From: Rhodobacter sp. SGA-6-6
GTDB lineage: Bacteria; Pseudomonadota; Alphaproteobacteria; Rhodobacterales; Rhodobacteraceae
Direction: 5' to 3'
Length of the DNA stretch: 64,000 bases
Assembly: GCF_011043545.1 (NCBI RefSeq)
Contig: NZ_JAAKGP010000014.1
Coordinates: forward strand, 23,869 to 87,868
The notes under the pieces are model-generated. The model saw only the letters and a list, made by a program, of their open reading frames with translations, ran no database searches and had not been told where the DNA came from. Each line of letters starts with the position of its first letter. Position 1 is the first letter of the stretch. Positions 23,086 through 31,153 of this stretch are shown here, piece after piece. A program made the position numbers and the translations under genes.

Positions 23086-25092
23086 TCAGAACTTCATCCC
23101 GACGCCGAGGGTGACGGTGCGGCCCGGGCCGTAGATCGAATCCGCCGTGGTCGAGGAAACATAGCTCGACCGCTCGACATAGGTCTCGACGAACAGGTTG
23201 TCGACGCCCAGCCGGACCGTGAGGTTGTCGTGGCCCTGCGGCGACCATTCGCCATAGGCGTTGACCACGGCATAGGACTTCAGCGCATGGTAGGTGGTGC
23301 TGCCGTCCACGATCTCGGGGGTGCTGCCCGCCCATTCCACGGTGGCGCCGAGCTTCAGGTTGTAGGCCGGAAGCGCGTGGTCGACATAAAGCGTGGCCAT
23401 CTTGCCCACCGGCATGAAGTAATAGCCGTTGGCGGGGATCACCGTCTGGCCGTCCTGGGTGACATCGGCCTTGGTGTAGGTCGCCCCGACCGTGGTGTCT
23501 CCGAGGTCCAGGCTGGCGTTCAGGGTGAAGCCCTTGCTGCGGTATTCGACGTCCGTGTTGGTCAGGAAGGTCACGCCGCCGCCGTCGGTCCCGCTGTAGG
23601 TCAGGGCGTTTTCCAGCCGGGTATCGAAGAAGGTGATGCCGGCCTTCCAGCTGTCGCCGCCGAAGTTGGCGCCGATCTTGAGGTTCTGCGCCTCGCCCGG
23701 CTGCAGGTCGGGGTCGGTGTAGAACGAATTGGTGCGGGCGTGCAGATAGGCATAGTCGCCGATCATGTAGCCCAGCCAGGTGTGCGAGGCCCCGGCGAAG
23801 ACCTCGACATTGTCGTTGAAGCGGTAGGACAGGGTGCCGTTGACGCTGGCGCCGCTGTCGGTGAAGCGGTTGCCGTCCCAGTCGGTGAAGCGATGGACGT
23901 CATACCGAACCCCGGTCGACAGCTTGAAACCGCTGTCGAACTCGAACCGGCCCTGGGCGAACAGGCCGATCTGGTCGGAGGAGAAGTCGCGGTAGCGGCG
24001 GTCGTTGTTGCCGTAGTTGTCGATGCTGTAGTCGTGCATCCCGAAGTCCAGGCCAGCCGTCACCTTGCCCGCCGGAAGGGTGAAGGTGTTCTGGAACTTG
24101 CCGCCGAACAGGTCCTCGTCCAGGATCATGTTGCCGTTGGTGCGGTAGGCACCGTTGGTGGTGTAGTTGTTCCGCCAGTATTCATACTGGTTCAGGTAGA
24201 TCGAGAACTCCGGGTCCCACAGGTCGGTGGGATTGGTCGAGGTGTAGGACAGCTTCACCGAGGTATCGGTCACCTTCAGCGGGTTCAGCCCGGGTTCGCG
24301 CGGCGGAGCGAGGTCCATGTTCGCTTTCACCAGCCGGTCGGCATCGTCCACGCTGTGCGAGAAGGACAGCTCGATCCGATGGTCCTCGAACTCGTATCCC
24401 ACCTTCGCCAGGGCCGAGCGCACGGCGGGCGCGGTGCCCTTGGTCACCTCGCCGTCGCCGTTCTTGTAATCCTTGCCATCGGCGCCGTGCAGGATCACCA
24501 GCCAGTCGAACCCTTGGTGCTGGCCGTAACCCGCAAGGCTGGCAGAGACGCCCTGACCGTTGCTGCCCCAGGCCAGCGAGGCCCGCCCGCCGATGGTCTG
24601 GCCGTCCTCCAGCAGGTCCTTCGCGCCCACGGTTTCATAGCGCAGGGCGCCGGCGGCGGCGCCGAAGCCCGCATCGGCGGCAGCCGCGCCGGCCTCGACC
24701 TCGACCTGCTTCAGGAAGCTCGGGTCCACCGCATGGGAGCCGGTGTGGTGCCAGCTGGTCGCGACCTGCGCCACGCCGTCGACGGTGACGGCCAGCAGCG
24801 ACTGCTCCATGCCGAAGACGCTGACCCGTTTCGCCACGCCGCCGCCGGCCGAGACCGTCACCGCGGATTCGCGCGCGAACAGTTCCGAGAGGTTGGCCGG
24901 GGCCAGCTTCTCGATATCCTCCTCCGTCACCACGGCGCCGCCGGTGGCCTCGATGTTCTCCTGGCCGCCGAAGATCAGGGTGATGGTGCCGAGAAAGGTG
25001 CCGAGCGGCGACTGGCTGTCCTGGGCCACGGCGGCGGACGACAAGGCGATGGCGGAAACGCCGCCCAAAAGGGCAAGTGCCCGGAGTCTCAT
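23086..25092 (-). CDS. TonB-dependent outer membrane receptor
   Basis: 668-aa beta-barrel receptor for energised uptake across the outer membrane. A signal peptide (about 1-23, ending AVAQ) precedes the plug domain (about 50-155), with VTEEDIEKLAPANLSELFARE and GSHAVDPSFLKQVEVEAG, then a long aromatic-rich barrel ending GVGMKF with the outer-membrane C-terminal Phe. PANLSELF and SHAVDP resemble heme and hemoglobin receptors, but the ligand is not certain. No tonB, exbBD or ABC genes are adjacent. The tmRNA gene lies immediately upstream on the same strand. Confidence 0.9.
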   Translation of the reverse strand: MRLRALALLGGVSAIALSSAAVAQDSQSPLGTFLGTITLIFGGQENIEATGGAVVTEEDIEKLAPANLSELFARESAVTVSAGGGVAKRVSVFGMEQSLLAVTVDGVAQVATSWHHTGSHAVDPSFLKQVEVEAGAAAADAGFGAAAGALRYETVGAKDLLEDGQTIGGRASLAWGSNGQGVSASLAGYGQHQGFDWLVILHGADGKDYKNGDGEVTKGTAPAVRSALAKVGYEFEDHRIELSFSHSVDDADRLVKANMDLAPPREPGLNPLKVTDTSVKLSYTSTNPTDLWDPEFSIYLNQYEYWRNNYTTNGAYRTNGNMILDEDLFGGKFQNTFTLPAGKVTAGLDFGMHDYSIDNYGNNDRRYRDFSSDQIGLFAQGRFEFDSGFKLSTGVRYDVHRFTDWDGNRFTDSGASVNGTLSYRFNDNVEVFAGASHTWLGYMIGDYAYLHARTNSFYTDPDLQPGEAQNLKIGANFGGDSWKAGITFFDTRLENALTYSGTDGGGVTFLTNTDVEYRSKGFTLNASLDLGDTTVGATYTKADVTQDGQTVIPANGYYFMPVGKMATLYVDHALPAYNLKLGATVEWAGSTPEIVDGSTTYHALKSYAVVNAYGEWSPQGHDNLTVRLGVDNLFVETYVERSSYVSSTTADSIYGPGRTVTLGVGMKF

Positions 25093-25318
25093 GATTCTGT
25101 CCCTTCGTATCGGTATTGGCGGGGACCGGAGAATCGGGGCCTGGCTGTTTGCTCCATCCTGCTAGCAACAGCGGCGAGGAGATTGAAGGGGCGGGGGAGG
25201 GGGCGTCTTGCCGCAGTTGCGGGGGAAGCACAGGCCGTCGTGCCGGGGAGGCCGGGTCGGGGACTGGTGCTTCGGGAGGAAAGTGCAGGCTTCTGTTGCC
25301 AGGTGCCTGCGGACCCCG

Positions 25319-25596
25319 CCCTGCGCGGCTAAGCGCAGGGGCTTGTGTTTGGTATTGCGAGCCGCTTACGCAGCCAGCGCCACCGGAGCACGGTTGTCAT
25401 TGGCAACTGTGATCTTGGACCGATAACGGTGGTACCTCACCGAGCGAAAGCTGGCCTCTTTGAACGTCCGTCGATCCTGTTTCGGCCCCGTCCTCCCGCA
25501 ATGCCGGGGTGTTGGTGGAGCCGCCGGGTACCGCCCCCGGGTCCGAGCCGTCTATTACAGGTGCGTTTATCGCCATAGTCCGGGTCGCCCCGGGCA
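25319..25596 (-). ncRNA. ssrA: Transfer-messenger RNA, permuted two-piece form
   Basis: Read on the minus strand. The acceptor piece comes first: it contains the T arm CCGGG-GGCGGTA-CCCGG and ends CGGCTCCACCA (last A at 25513). After a short intervening segment the coding piece starts GGGGCCG at 25489, which pairs with CGGCTCC of the acceptor strand. The tag frame ANDNRAPVALAA occupies 25404-25369 and is followed by TAA. The coding piece ends near the hairpin CCCTGCGC/GCGCAGGG (25319-25340). This order, acceptor before coding, is the circularly permuted form known from alphaproteobacteria, where processing yields two RNAs. The precursor ends are inferred from the promoter and hairpin. Confidence 0.9.
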
Positions 25597-25602
25597 AGAG
25601 GG

Positions 25603-25631
25603 AATATAGGGGCCGCAGGGGCAGGGCGCAA
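25603..25631 (-). promoter_or_regulatory. Predicted promoter of tmRNA
   Basis: On the minus strand TTGCGC (25631-25626) and TATATT (25608-25603) are separated by 17 bp, a good sigma-70 spacing. The implied start at about 25596 gives an acceptor piece of about 84 nt, as expected for the family. Confidence 0.6.
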
Positions 25632-25911
25632 GGGGCGCGGCGCCGGCGGGTGGACGAAGGATTTCAAGGGGTTGGCGAGGGGCCACGCCGGAGCCCGCAC
25701 CGCCGTCCCCGCGGGGCTTGACGCCGCGGCCCGTCCCCGGCCAGGATGGCGCATCGACCGAGTGGCAACTAGGGTTCCGGGCCGCCCGCAACGGCCGCCG
25801 CAGGACCGAGCGTTGCAGAGACCGGGGAGTTCCCGGCTGCACCCAAGGGGAAAAAGCCCAGGGGAGGAGACGTCGAGATCAACCGTGCCGATAGGCGCAA
25901 AGGGGATCTCC

Positions 25912-26744
25912 ATGACGCTTGCCTCGCTGTCTCTCGTCGTTCTTGCAGCCTTCATCCATGCCGGCTGGAACCTGCTGGCCAAGCGGGCCGCCCCGGTCGG
26001 GCCGGTCTTCGTCTTCGCCTACAACCTGATCGCCTGCCTCGCCTACGGGCCCTGGGTGATCTGGCTGCTGGCGCGGGGCGGCATCGCCTGGACGGCGGCG
26101 GGCGTCGGCTTCGTCCTGCTCAGCGGGCTGATCCATCTGGGCTACAGCCTCTGCCTGCAGCGCGGCTATCAGGTCGCGGACCTGTCGGTGGTCTATCCGG
26201 TGGCACGCGGCACCGGGCCGATGCTGTCGACCCTGGGCGCCGTCCTGATCCTCGGCGAGGCGCCGACCGGCAGCCGGATCGCCGGGCTGGCGCTGGTGGT
26301 GGCGGGCATCCTCTTGATCGCCACGCAGGGCAGGCTGGCGGCCTTCGCCCGCCCGGGCGGGCAGGCCGGACTCGGCTGGGGCGCGGCGACCGGCGGGGGA
26401 CGCTGGGCCTCGCGCCGGTGGTGCTGGACTGGTTCTCCAACCTGCTGCGGTTCTTCCTGCTGTTGCCGCTGGTCTTGGCCGATCCCCGCCGCGCGCGCGA
26501 GGCGATGCGGGGGCATTGGCGGACCGCCATCGGCGTCGGGCTGCTGTCGCCCTTGTCCTATATCCTGGTGCTGGCGGCGCTGCGCCAGGGCGCGCCGCTC
26601 AGCCTGGTGGCGCCGATGCGGGAGATGTCGATGATGGTCGGCGCGCTGATGGGGATGCTGATCCTGCGCGAGCCGGTCGGGCCGGCACGGCTGGCGGGCT
26701 GCGGCGTGCTGGCCGCCGGGGTGATCCTGCTGTCGGCTTCCTGA
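25912..26744 (+). pseudogene. EamA/DMT-family transporter, frameshifted
   Basis: The first part (25912 to about 26390) encodes MTLASLSLVVLAAFIHAGWN and five hydrophobic helices of an EamA-type drug/metabolite transporter, including VVYPVARGTGPMLS. The frame then shifts: from about 26400 the continuation APVVLDWFSNLLRF...GVILLSAS lies in another frame up to 26744. Comparing the repeat architecture of EamA proteins, roughly one helix's worth (about 40-50 nt) appears missing at about 26395-26402, so a deletion rather than a single-base error is likely. The product would be a truncated five-helix protein. A sequencing error cannot be excluded. Confidence 0.75.
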
Positions 26745-26749
26745 CGGTG

Positions 26750-27739
26750 CTACGCCCGCACGTCCACCACCACCCGCCCCTGCACCTGCCCCTTCAGGAT
26801 CGCCGCGCCGAGCGCCGGGACCTCGGTCAGCGCGGCGGGGCGGACCATCGCCTTCAGCTTCGCCATCGGCATCTCGCGGGCGAGGCGGTCCCAAGCCTGC
26901 ACCCGGCGGAGGTAGGGGACGGTGACGGAGTTGATGCCGAGCAGCTTCACCCCGCGCAGCAGGAAGGGGATGATGTTGGCCGGCACCTGCAGCCCGCCGG
27001 CATTGCCGACGGCGGCCACCGCGGCCTCGGCCTTCATCTGGCCGAGGACCCGGGCCAGCATCGCGCCGCCCACGGCGTCGATGCAGCCGGCCCAGGTTTC
27101 CGATTCCATCGGTTTCTTCACCGTCTCGGCAAGGTCCTCGCGCGGGACGATGCGGGCGGCGCCGAGGCCGGCCAGGTAGTCCGCCGTCTCCGGCCGCCCG
27201 GTCACCGCCGCCACCCGGTAGCCGCGCGCCGCCAAAAGCGCCACGGCGACCGAGCCGACGCCGCCGGCCGCCCCGGTCACCAGCACCTCGCCGGCATCGG
27301 GCGTCAGGCCGTGGGCTTCCAGGTCGATCAGCGCCAGCATGGCGGTGAAGCCGGCGGTGCCGATCGCCATCGCCTGCCGGGTGGTCAGGCCGGCGGGCAG
27401 GGGGACCAGCCAGTCGGCCCTGACCCGGGCCTTCTCGGCGAAGCCGCCCCAATGCGCCTCGCCCACCCGCCAGCCGGTCAGCACCACGGCGTCGCCGGGC
27501 CGGTAGCGCGGGTCCGAAGAAGATTCGACCCGGCCGGCGAAGTCGATGCCGGGGACATGCGGGTAATTGCGCACCAGCCCGCCGCCCGAGGGCGAGAGGC
27601 AGAGCCCGTCCTTGTAGTTCAGCGTCGAATATTCCACCGCGACGGTGACCTCGCCTTCCGGCAGGGCGCCGTCCTCCAGCTCCGCCAGCCGCGCGGCGGC
27701 GGCGTCGCCGGCCTTCTCCATCAGTATCGCGCGAAACAT
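26750..27739 (-). CDS. acuI: Acryloyl-CoA reductase (NADPH) AcuI
   Basis: 329-aa medium-chain reductase of the AcuI/YhdH group, which reduces acryloyl-CoA to propionyl-CoA with NADPH in 3-hydroxypropionate and DMSP/acrylate metabolism. STLNYKDGLC, PGIDFAGRV and the nucleotide motif VTGAAGGVGSVA are visible, and no zinc ligands are present, as expected for this family. The start MFRAILMEKAG is typical. Convergent with the EamA remnant (5 bp apart). Its upstream region holds a fragment and a full copy of the structured repeat. Confidence 0.88.
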   Translation of the reverse strand: MFRAILMEKAGDAAAARLAELEDGALPEGEVTVAVEYSTLNYKDGLCLSPSGGGLVRNYPHVPGIDFAGRVESSSDPRYRPGDAVVLTGWRVGEAHWGGFAEKARVRADWLVPLPAGLTTRQAMAIGTAGFTAMLALIDLEAHGLTPDAGEVLVTGAAGGVGSVAVALLAARGYRVAAVTGRPETADYLAGLGAARIVPREDLAETVKKPMESETWAGCIDAVGGAMLARVLGQMKAEAAVAAVGNAGGLQVPANIIPFLLRGVKLLGINSVTVPYLRRVQAWDRLAREMPMAKLKAMVRPAALTEVPALGAAILKGQVQGRVVVDVRA

Positions 27740-27884
27740 CCGATCCTCCGTTCCTGCCCGGGGCCGCAGGGGCCGCCCGAATCCCGTCGTCCGGGCACAA
27801 GACTGCCCCGCTTCGGGGCGGAGGAACAGGGCGGAGGGCGGGTTTTGCTGTTCGGGACGGTGTTTGCCATCCGATCCGCTGCCC

Positions 27885-27928
27885 GTGGCGAAGGCACGGG
27901 CCTTCGCCATAGCGCAACGGTTCAACCC
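27885..27928 (+). repeat. Structured dispersed repeat, 5' fragment
   Basis: Only hairpin 1 (GGCGAAGGC-ACGG-GCCTTCGCC) and the linker ATAGCGCAACGGTTCAACC remain; the sequence then passes into a half REP palindrome (GGCGGGGTTACCCCGCC, 27958-27974). A full copy follows 100 bp further on. Confidence 0.75.
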
Positions 27929-28031
27929 GCCCGGAGAGACCGGGTGAGGCCCCGTAGGGCGGGGTTACCCCGCCAAGGCCCGGCTGCTGGGCGGCGAAGC
28001 AGGGGAGAATCCGCCTCCACGCCCCGTCCGT

Positions 28032-28240
28032 CTTGGCGAAGGCGCGTGCCTTCGCCACAGCGCACCGTTTCAATCGGGACCGGCCGGGCCTCAAAGGCCC
28101 GGCCAGCGCCCGCCCCCGGCGGGCGCTTCTCGCCCGCCGGGTCGGGCGCTGGCCTCTCGTGGTTTAAAGCCACCATCGTCTCCGGGTGATATGACGCGCA
28201 CGGGCGGGGGCGAGGCAGTGCCTCGCCTTTTTCCCGCCCG
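28032..28240 (+). repeat. Structured dispersed repeat, copy D
   Basis: Full-length, the cleanest fold. Hairpin 1 is GGCGAAGGC-GCGT-GCCTTCGCC and hairpin 2 is GGCCGGGCC-TCAAA-GGCCCGGCC. Hairpin 3 has outer arms GGCCAGCGCCCG/CGGGCGCTGGCC and inner CCGGCGGGCG-CTTCT-CGCCCGCCGG. Hairpin 4 is GGCGAGGC-AGT-GCCTCGCC followed by TTTTT. It lies between divergent acuI and the binding-protein gene, upstream of both. Confidence 0.9.
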
Positions 28241-28349
28241 GGTCGATGGCAGGCCTTCGTTTCAGGCTTGTGAGGAAGCCCGCACCTCGCATAGCCTCGC
28301 GCCACACCCAAAGGGGCGCGAGGCCCCGCCCGAAGACGAAGGAGCCACC

Positions 28350-29402
28350 ATGACCCGTTTCGCCACCCTTCTTTCCGGGGCCGCCACCGCGGTTGCCCTT
28401 GCCACCGCCGCGCAGGCCGCCGACCCCGAGCTGACCATCCTCGACTGGGCGGGCTGGGAGATCGACGGCGCCCTGACCCCCTATGTGGAAAAGCACGGCC
28501 AGAAGCCGACCTATTCCTTCTATGCCGATGACGACGAGGCCTTCCAGAAGGTCTCCTCCGGCTTCAAGGCCGATGCGGTCCATCCCTGCCCGGGCGCGGT
28601 GCCGCGCTACCGCGCCGCCGGGCTGATCGAGCCCTGGGACACCTCGAAGGTGGAAGCCTTCGCCAACATCGACCCCAGCCTCTTCGAGTCGCACCACATC
28701 AAGGACGACCAGGGCGTGTGGTTCCTGCCGTTCGACTTCGCCTATACCGCCATCGCCTACAACACCACCGAGGTGCCGGAAGAGGACGTCCAGTCGCTGG
28801 AGGTGTTCAAGAACCCGAAATACGCCGGCCGCATCTCGATCTCGGACAACTCGGACGACGTCTGGGCGCTGGCCTTCCTGGCGACCGGCGTGACCTCCTG
28901 GGAGAACGTGACCGACGAGCAGGTCGCCGCCGCCGCCGAATGGCTGCGCGAAGTGGCGCCGAACGTGCGCTCCTGGTGGTCCGACCCGTCGGAGCTGTCG
29001 CAGGCGATGGCCTCGGGCGAGATTCTGGTGGCCTGGTCCTGGAACGATCCCGTCGCGATCCTGCAGGCCGACAACTTCCCGGTCGGCTTCAACCGCGCGC
29101 CGAAGGAAGGCTCCACCACCTTCTTCTGCGGCTTCGTCAACATGAAGGACGGCCCGGGCAACGAGGACAAGGTCTACGACTGGGTGAACTCGATGTATGC
29201 CCCGTCCTCGGCGGCGCCGATCCTGGAAGCCATCGGCTATGCCAATACCAACCCCGAGGCGATGGCCACCATCCCGGAAGCGGACCTGAAGGGCGCCTTC
29301 GTCGACAAGATCGACACCACCCTGTTCCTGCAGACCCCGATGGAGCCCGAGCTGCGCGACAAGCTGGTCGAGGAGTTCGAGCTGATCAAGTCGGGCTTCT
29401 GA
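28350..29402 (+). CDS. Spermidine/putrescine-type periplasmic binding protein (PotD-like)
   Basis: 350-aa secreted solute-binding protein. The signal peptide (residues 1-23, ending AQAAD) precedes LTILDWAGWEIDGALTPYVEKHG, the start of a PotD/PotF-type fold. KYAGRISISDNSDD and FWC-type strands such as TTFFCGFVNMKDG fit polyamine or related amine binding. AAGGAG lies 5 bp before the ATG chosen. No permease or ATPase genes are adjacent, so it is an orphan receptor that must serve a transporter elsewhere. A perfect terminator follows. Confidence 0.87.
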   Translation: MTRFATLLSGAATAVALATAAQAADPELTILDWAGWEIDGALTPYVEKHGQKPTYSFYADDDEAFQKVSSGFKADAVHPCPGAVPRYRAAGLIEPWDTSKVEAFANIDPSLFESHHIKDDQGVWFLPFDFAYTAIAYNTTEVPEEDVQSLEVFKNPKYAGRISISDNSDDVWALAFLATGVTSWENVTDEQVAAAAEWLREVAPNVRSWWSDPSELSQAMASGEILVAWSWNDPVAILQADNFPVGFNRAPKEGSTTFFCGFVNMKDGPGNEDKVYDWVNSMYAPSSAAPILEAIGYANTNPEAMATIPEADLKGAFVDKIDTTLFLQTPMEPELRDKLVEEFELIKSGF

Positions 29403-29421
29403 TCCCGGCCTTGCGGCCAAG

Positions 29422-29456
29422 GGCGCCCGGGGGAAACCCCGGGCGCCTTTTCTTTT
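29422..29456 (+). terminator. Terminator of binding-protein gene
   Basis: Perfect 11-bp stem GGCGCCCGGGG-GAAA-CCCCGGGCGCC followed by TTTTCTTTT, 20 bp after the stop. Confidence 0.92.
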
Positions 29457-29627
29457 GGGGGATTGCCGGGCGCGGGGGCGGGCGCTATGCCTGTTGCCGA
29501 TGCCGGGACGCCCCGGCTCTGGCCCGCGGGGAGACAACCGCGGGTCTGGCTGGAAGACCCGGCCTGCGGACCGGGATTTCCCGCCTCGCGCGGGCGTCCG
29601 GCCGCGGCCCCAAGATGGAGCCGCCCG

Positions 29628-30854
29628 ATGGCGCTTGACCTGACCTTCGTCCGCTCGCAATTCCCGGCGTTTTCGTCGCCGGTACTGTCCTCGCACGCCT
29701 TCTTCGAGAACGCGGGCGGCAGCTATCCCTGCCGGCAGGTGGTGGAGCGGCTGACCCGCTTCTACACCGACCGCAAGGTGCAGCCCTACGGACCCTATCC
29801 GGGGGCGCAGGCCGGCGGGGCCGAGATGGACGAGGCGCGACAGCGGCTGGCGGCGATGATGGGCGTGGCGGGGGAGGAGGTCTCCTTCGGGCCCTCCACC
29901 AGCGCCAACACCTATGTGCTGGCCCAGGCGGTGCGGAAATGGCTGGCGGGGACCGATGGCGCGGTGGTGGTGACCGACCAGGACCACGAGGCCAATTCCG
30001 GCGTCTGGCGGCGCCTGGCCGAGGAGGGGATCGAGGTCCGCGACTGGAAGCTGGACCCCGCCACCGGCTCTTTGGACCCTGCCGACCTGGGCAGGCTCAT
30101 GGCCGACGGCAAGGTGCGGCTGGTCTGCTTCCCGCATTGCTCCAACGTCATCGCCGAGGTGAACGATGTGGCGGCGATCTGCGCCATGGCAAAGGCGGCG
30201 GGGGCGCGGACGGTGGTGGACGGCGTCAGCTACGCGCCGCACGGCTTCCCGGACATCCCGGCGCTGGGGCCCGATGTCTACCTGTTCTCGGCCTACAAGA
30301 CATATGGACCCCATCAGGGCATCATGGTGATCGCCCGCGATTTCGGCATGGAGCTGCCGGGGCAGGGGCATTTCTTCAACCACGGCACGCTTTACAAGCG
30401 CCACACCCCCGCCGGCCCGGATCATGCCCAGGTGGCGGCCTGCGCCGGCATGGCGGATTACATCGACGCGCTGGCGGCGCATCATGGCGTGACCGGCGAC
30501 CCGGCGGCGCGCAACCGCGGCGTGCACGACCTGATGCGGGCGCAGGAGGAAGCGGTGATCCAGCCGCTGCTCGACTACCTCTCCGCCCGCAACGACCTGC
30601 GGCTGATCGGCCCGCGCGAGGCGGCGCGGCGCGCGCCCACCGTGGCGGTGGAACTGGACCGCGCGGCGGAGCCGGTGTCCGAGGATCTGGGCCGCAACGG
30701 CATCGCCTGCTGGGCCGGCGATTTCTACGCCGTGCGCCCGCTGGCCGCGCTGGGGATCGACCGCGAGAAGGGCGTGCTGCGGATGTCTGCGGTGCATTAC
30801 ACCGGCGCCGAGGAGGTCGCGCGCCTGATCGCCGCACTGGACCGGGTGCTGTAG
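29628..30854 (+). CDS. Class V aminotransferase / cysteine desulfurase-like protein
   Basis: 408-aa PLP enzyme of fold type I, class V. The PLP lysine is K224 in SAYKTYGPH. N-terminal FFENAGGSYPCRQVV, the phosphate-binding segment FGPSTSANTY and the DQDHEANSGVW loop fit the cysteine-desulfurase-like (CsdA-related, VC1184-type) branch. The start at MALDLTFVR follows GATGGAG. Activity as a true desulfurase is not shown; substrates of this branch vary. It stands alone between a terminator and a 165-bp repeat. Confidence 0.85.
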   Translation: MALDLTFVRSQFPAFSSPVLSSHAFFENAGGSYPCRQVVERLTRFYTDRKVQPYGPYPGAQAGGAEMDEARQRLAAMMGVAGEEVSFGPSTSANTYVLAQAVRKWLAGTDGAVVVTDQDHEANSGVWRRLAEEGIEVRDWKLDPATGSLDPADLGRLMADGKVRLVCFPHCSNVIAEVNDVAAICAMAKAAGARTVVDGVSYAPHGFPDIPALGPDVYLFSAYKTYGPHQGIMVIARDFGMELPGQGHFFNHGTLYKRHTPAGPDHAQVAACAGMADYIDALAAHHGVTGDPAARNRGVHDLMRAQEEAVIQPLLDYLSARNDLRLIGPREAARRAPTVAVELDRAAEPVSEDLGRNGIACWAGDFYAVRPLAALGIDREKGVLRMSAVHYTGAEEVARLIAALDRVL

Positions 30855-30866
30855 CTGTCGAAAGGA

Positions 30867-31031
30867 GCGGCTGCCGCCGCAAGCCTTATCGTGGCGGCTG
30901 ACGGAGTCCCTTCGCGGCTGCTGTCGGACTGATGGGGGCATTCTGCCCCCAAACCCCCTGAGGATATTTATCTCCAGAAAGAGGATGAGCCCTTCCTCCT
31001 CTTTCTGGAGATAAATATCCCCGCCGGAGGC
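30867..31031. repeat. 165-bp palindromic repeat, copy 2
   Basis: Same length and order as 7003-7167. Its central inverted repeat is perfect over 24 bp (arms 30962-30985 and 30997-31020, core CTCCAGAAAGAGGA), with a GGGGGCA-TTC-TGCCCCC hairpin before it. In the first copy four bases between the two stem halves are unpaired, here they are paired. It begins 12 bp after the aminotransferase stop and may serve as its terminator. Confidence 0.82.
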
Positions 31032-31153
31032 TCCGGCGGCGGCAGCGGGCGGGGCTGTGCAGGTCCGGCGCCCCCGATCGCGCGAGGGGCTTGAGCCGCG
31101 GGCCGGTTTCGTGGAAGCTGCCCGCGCAAGTCTGGCATCCGCGGGGTGGAACG

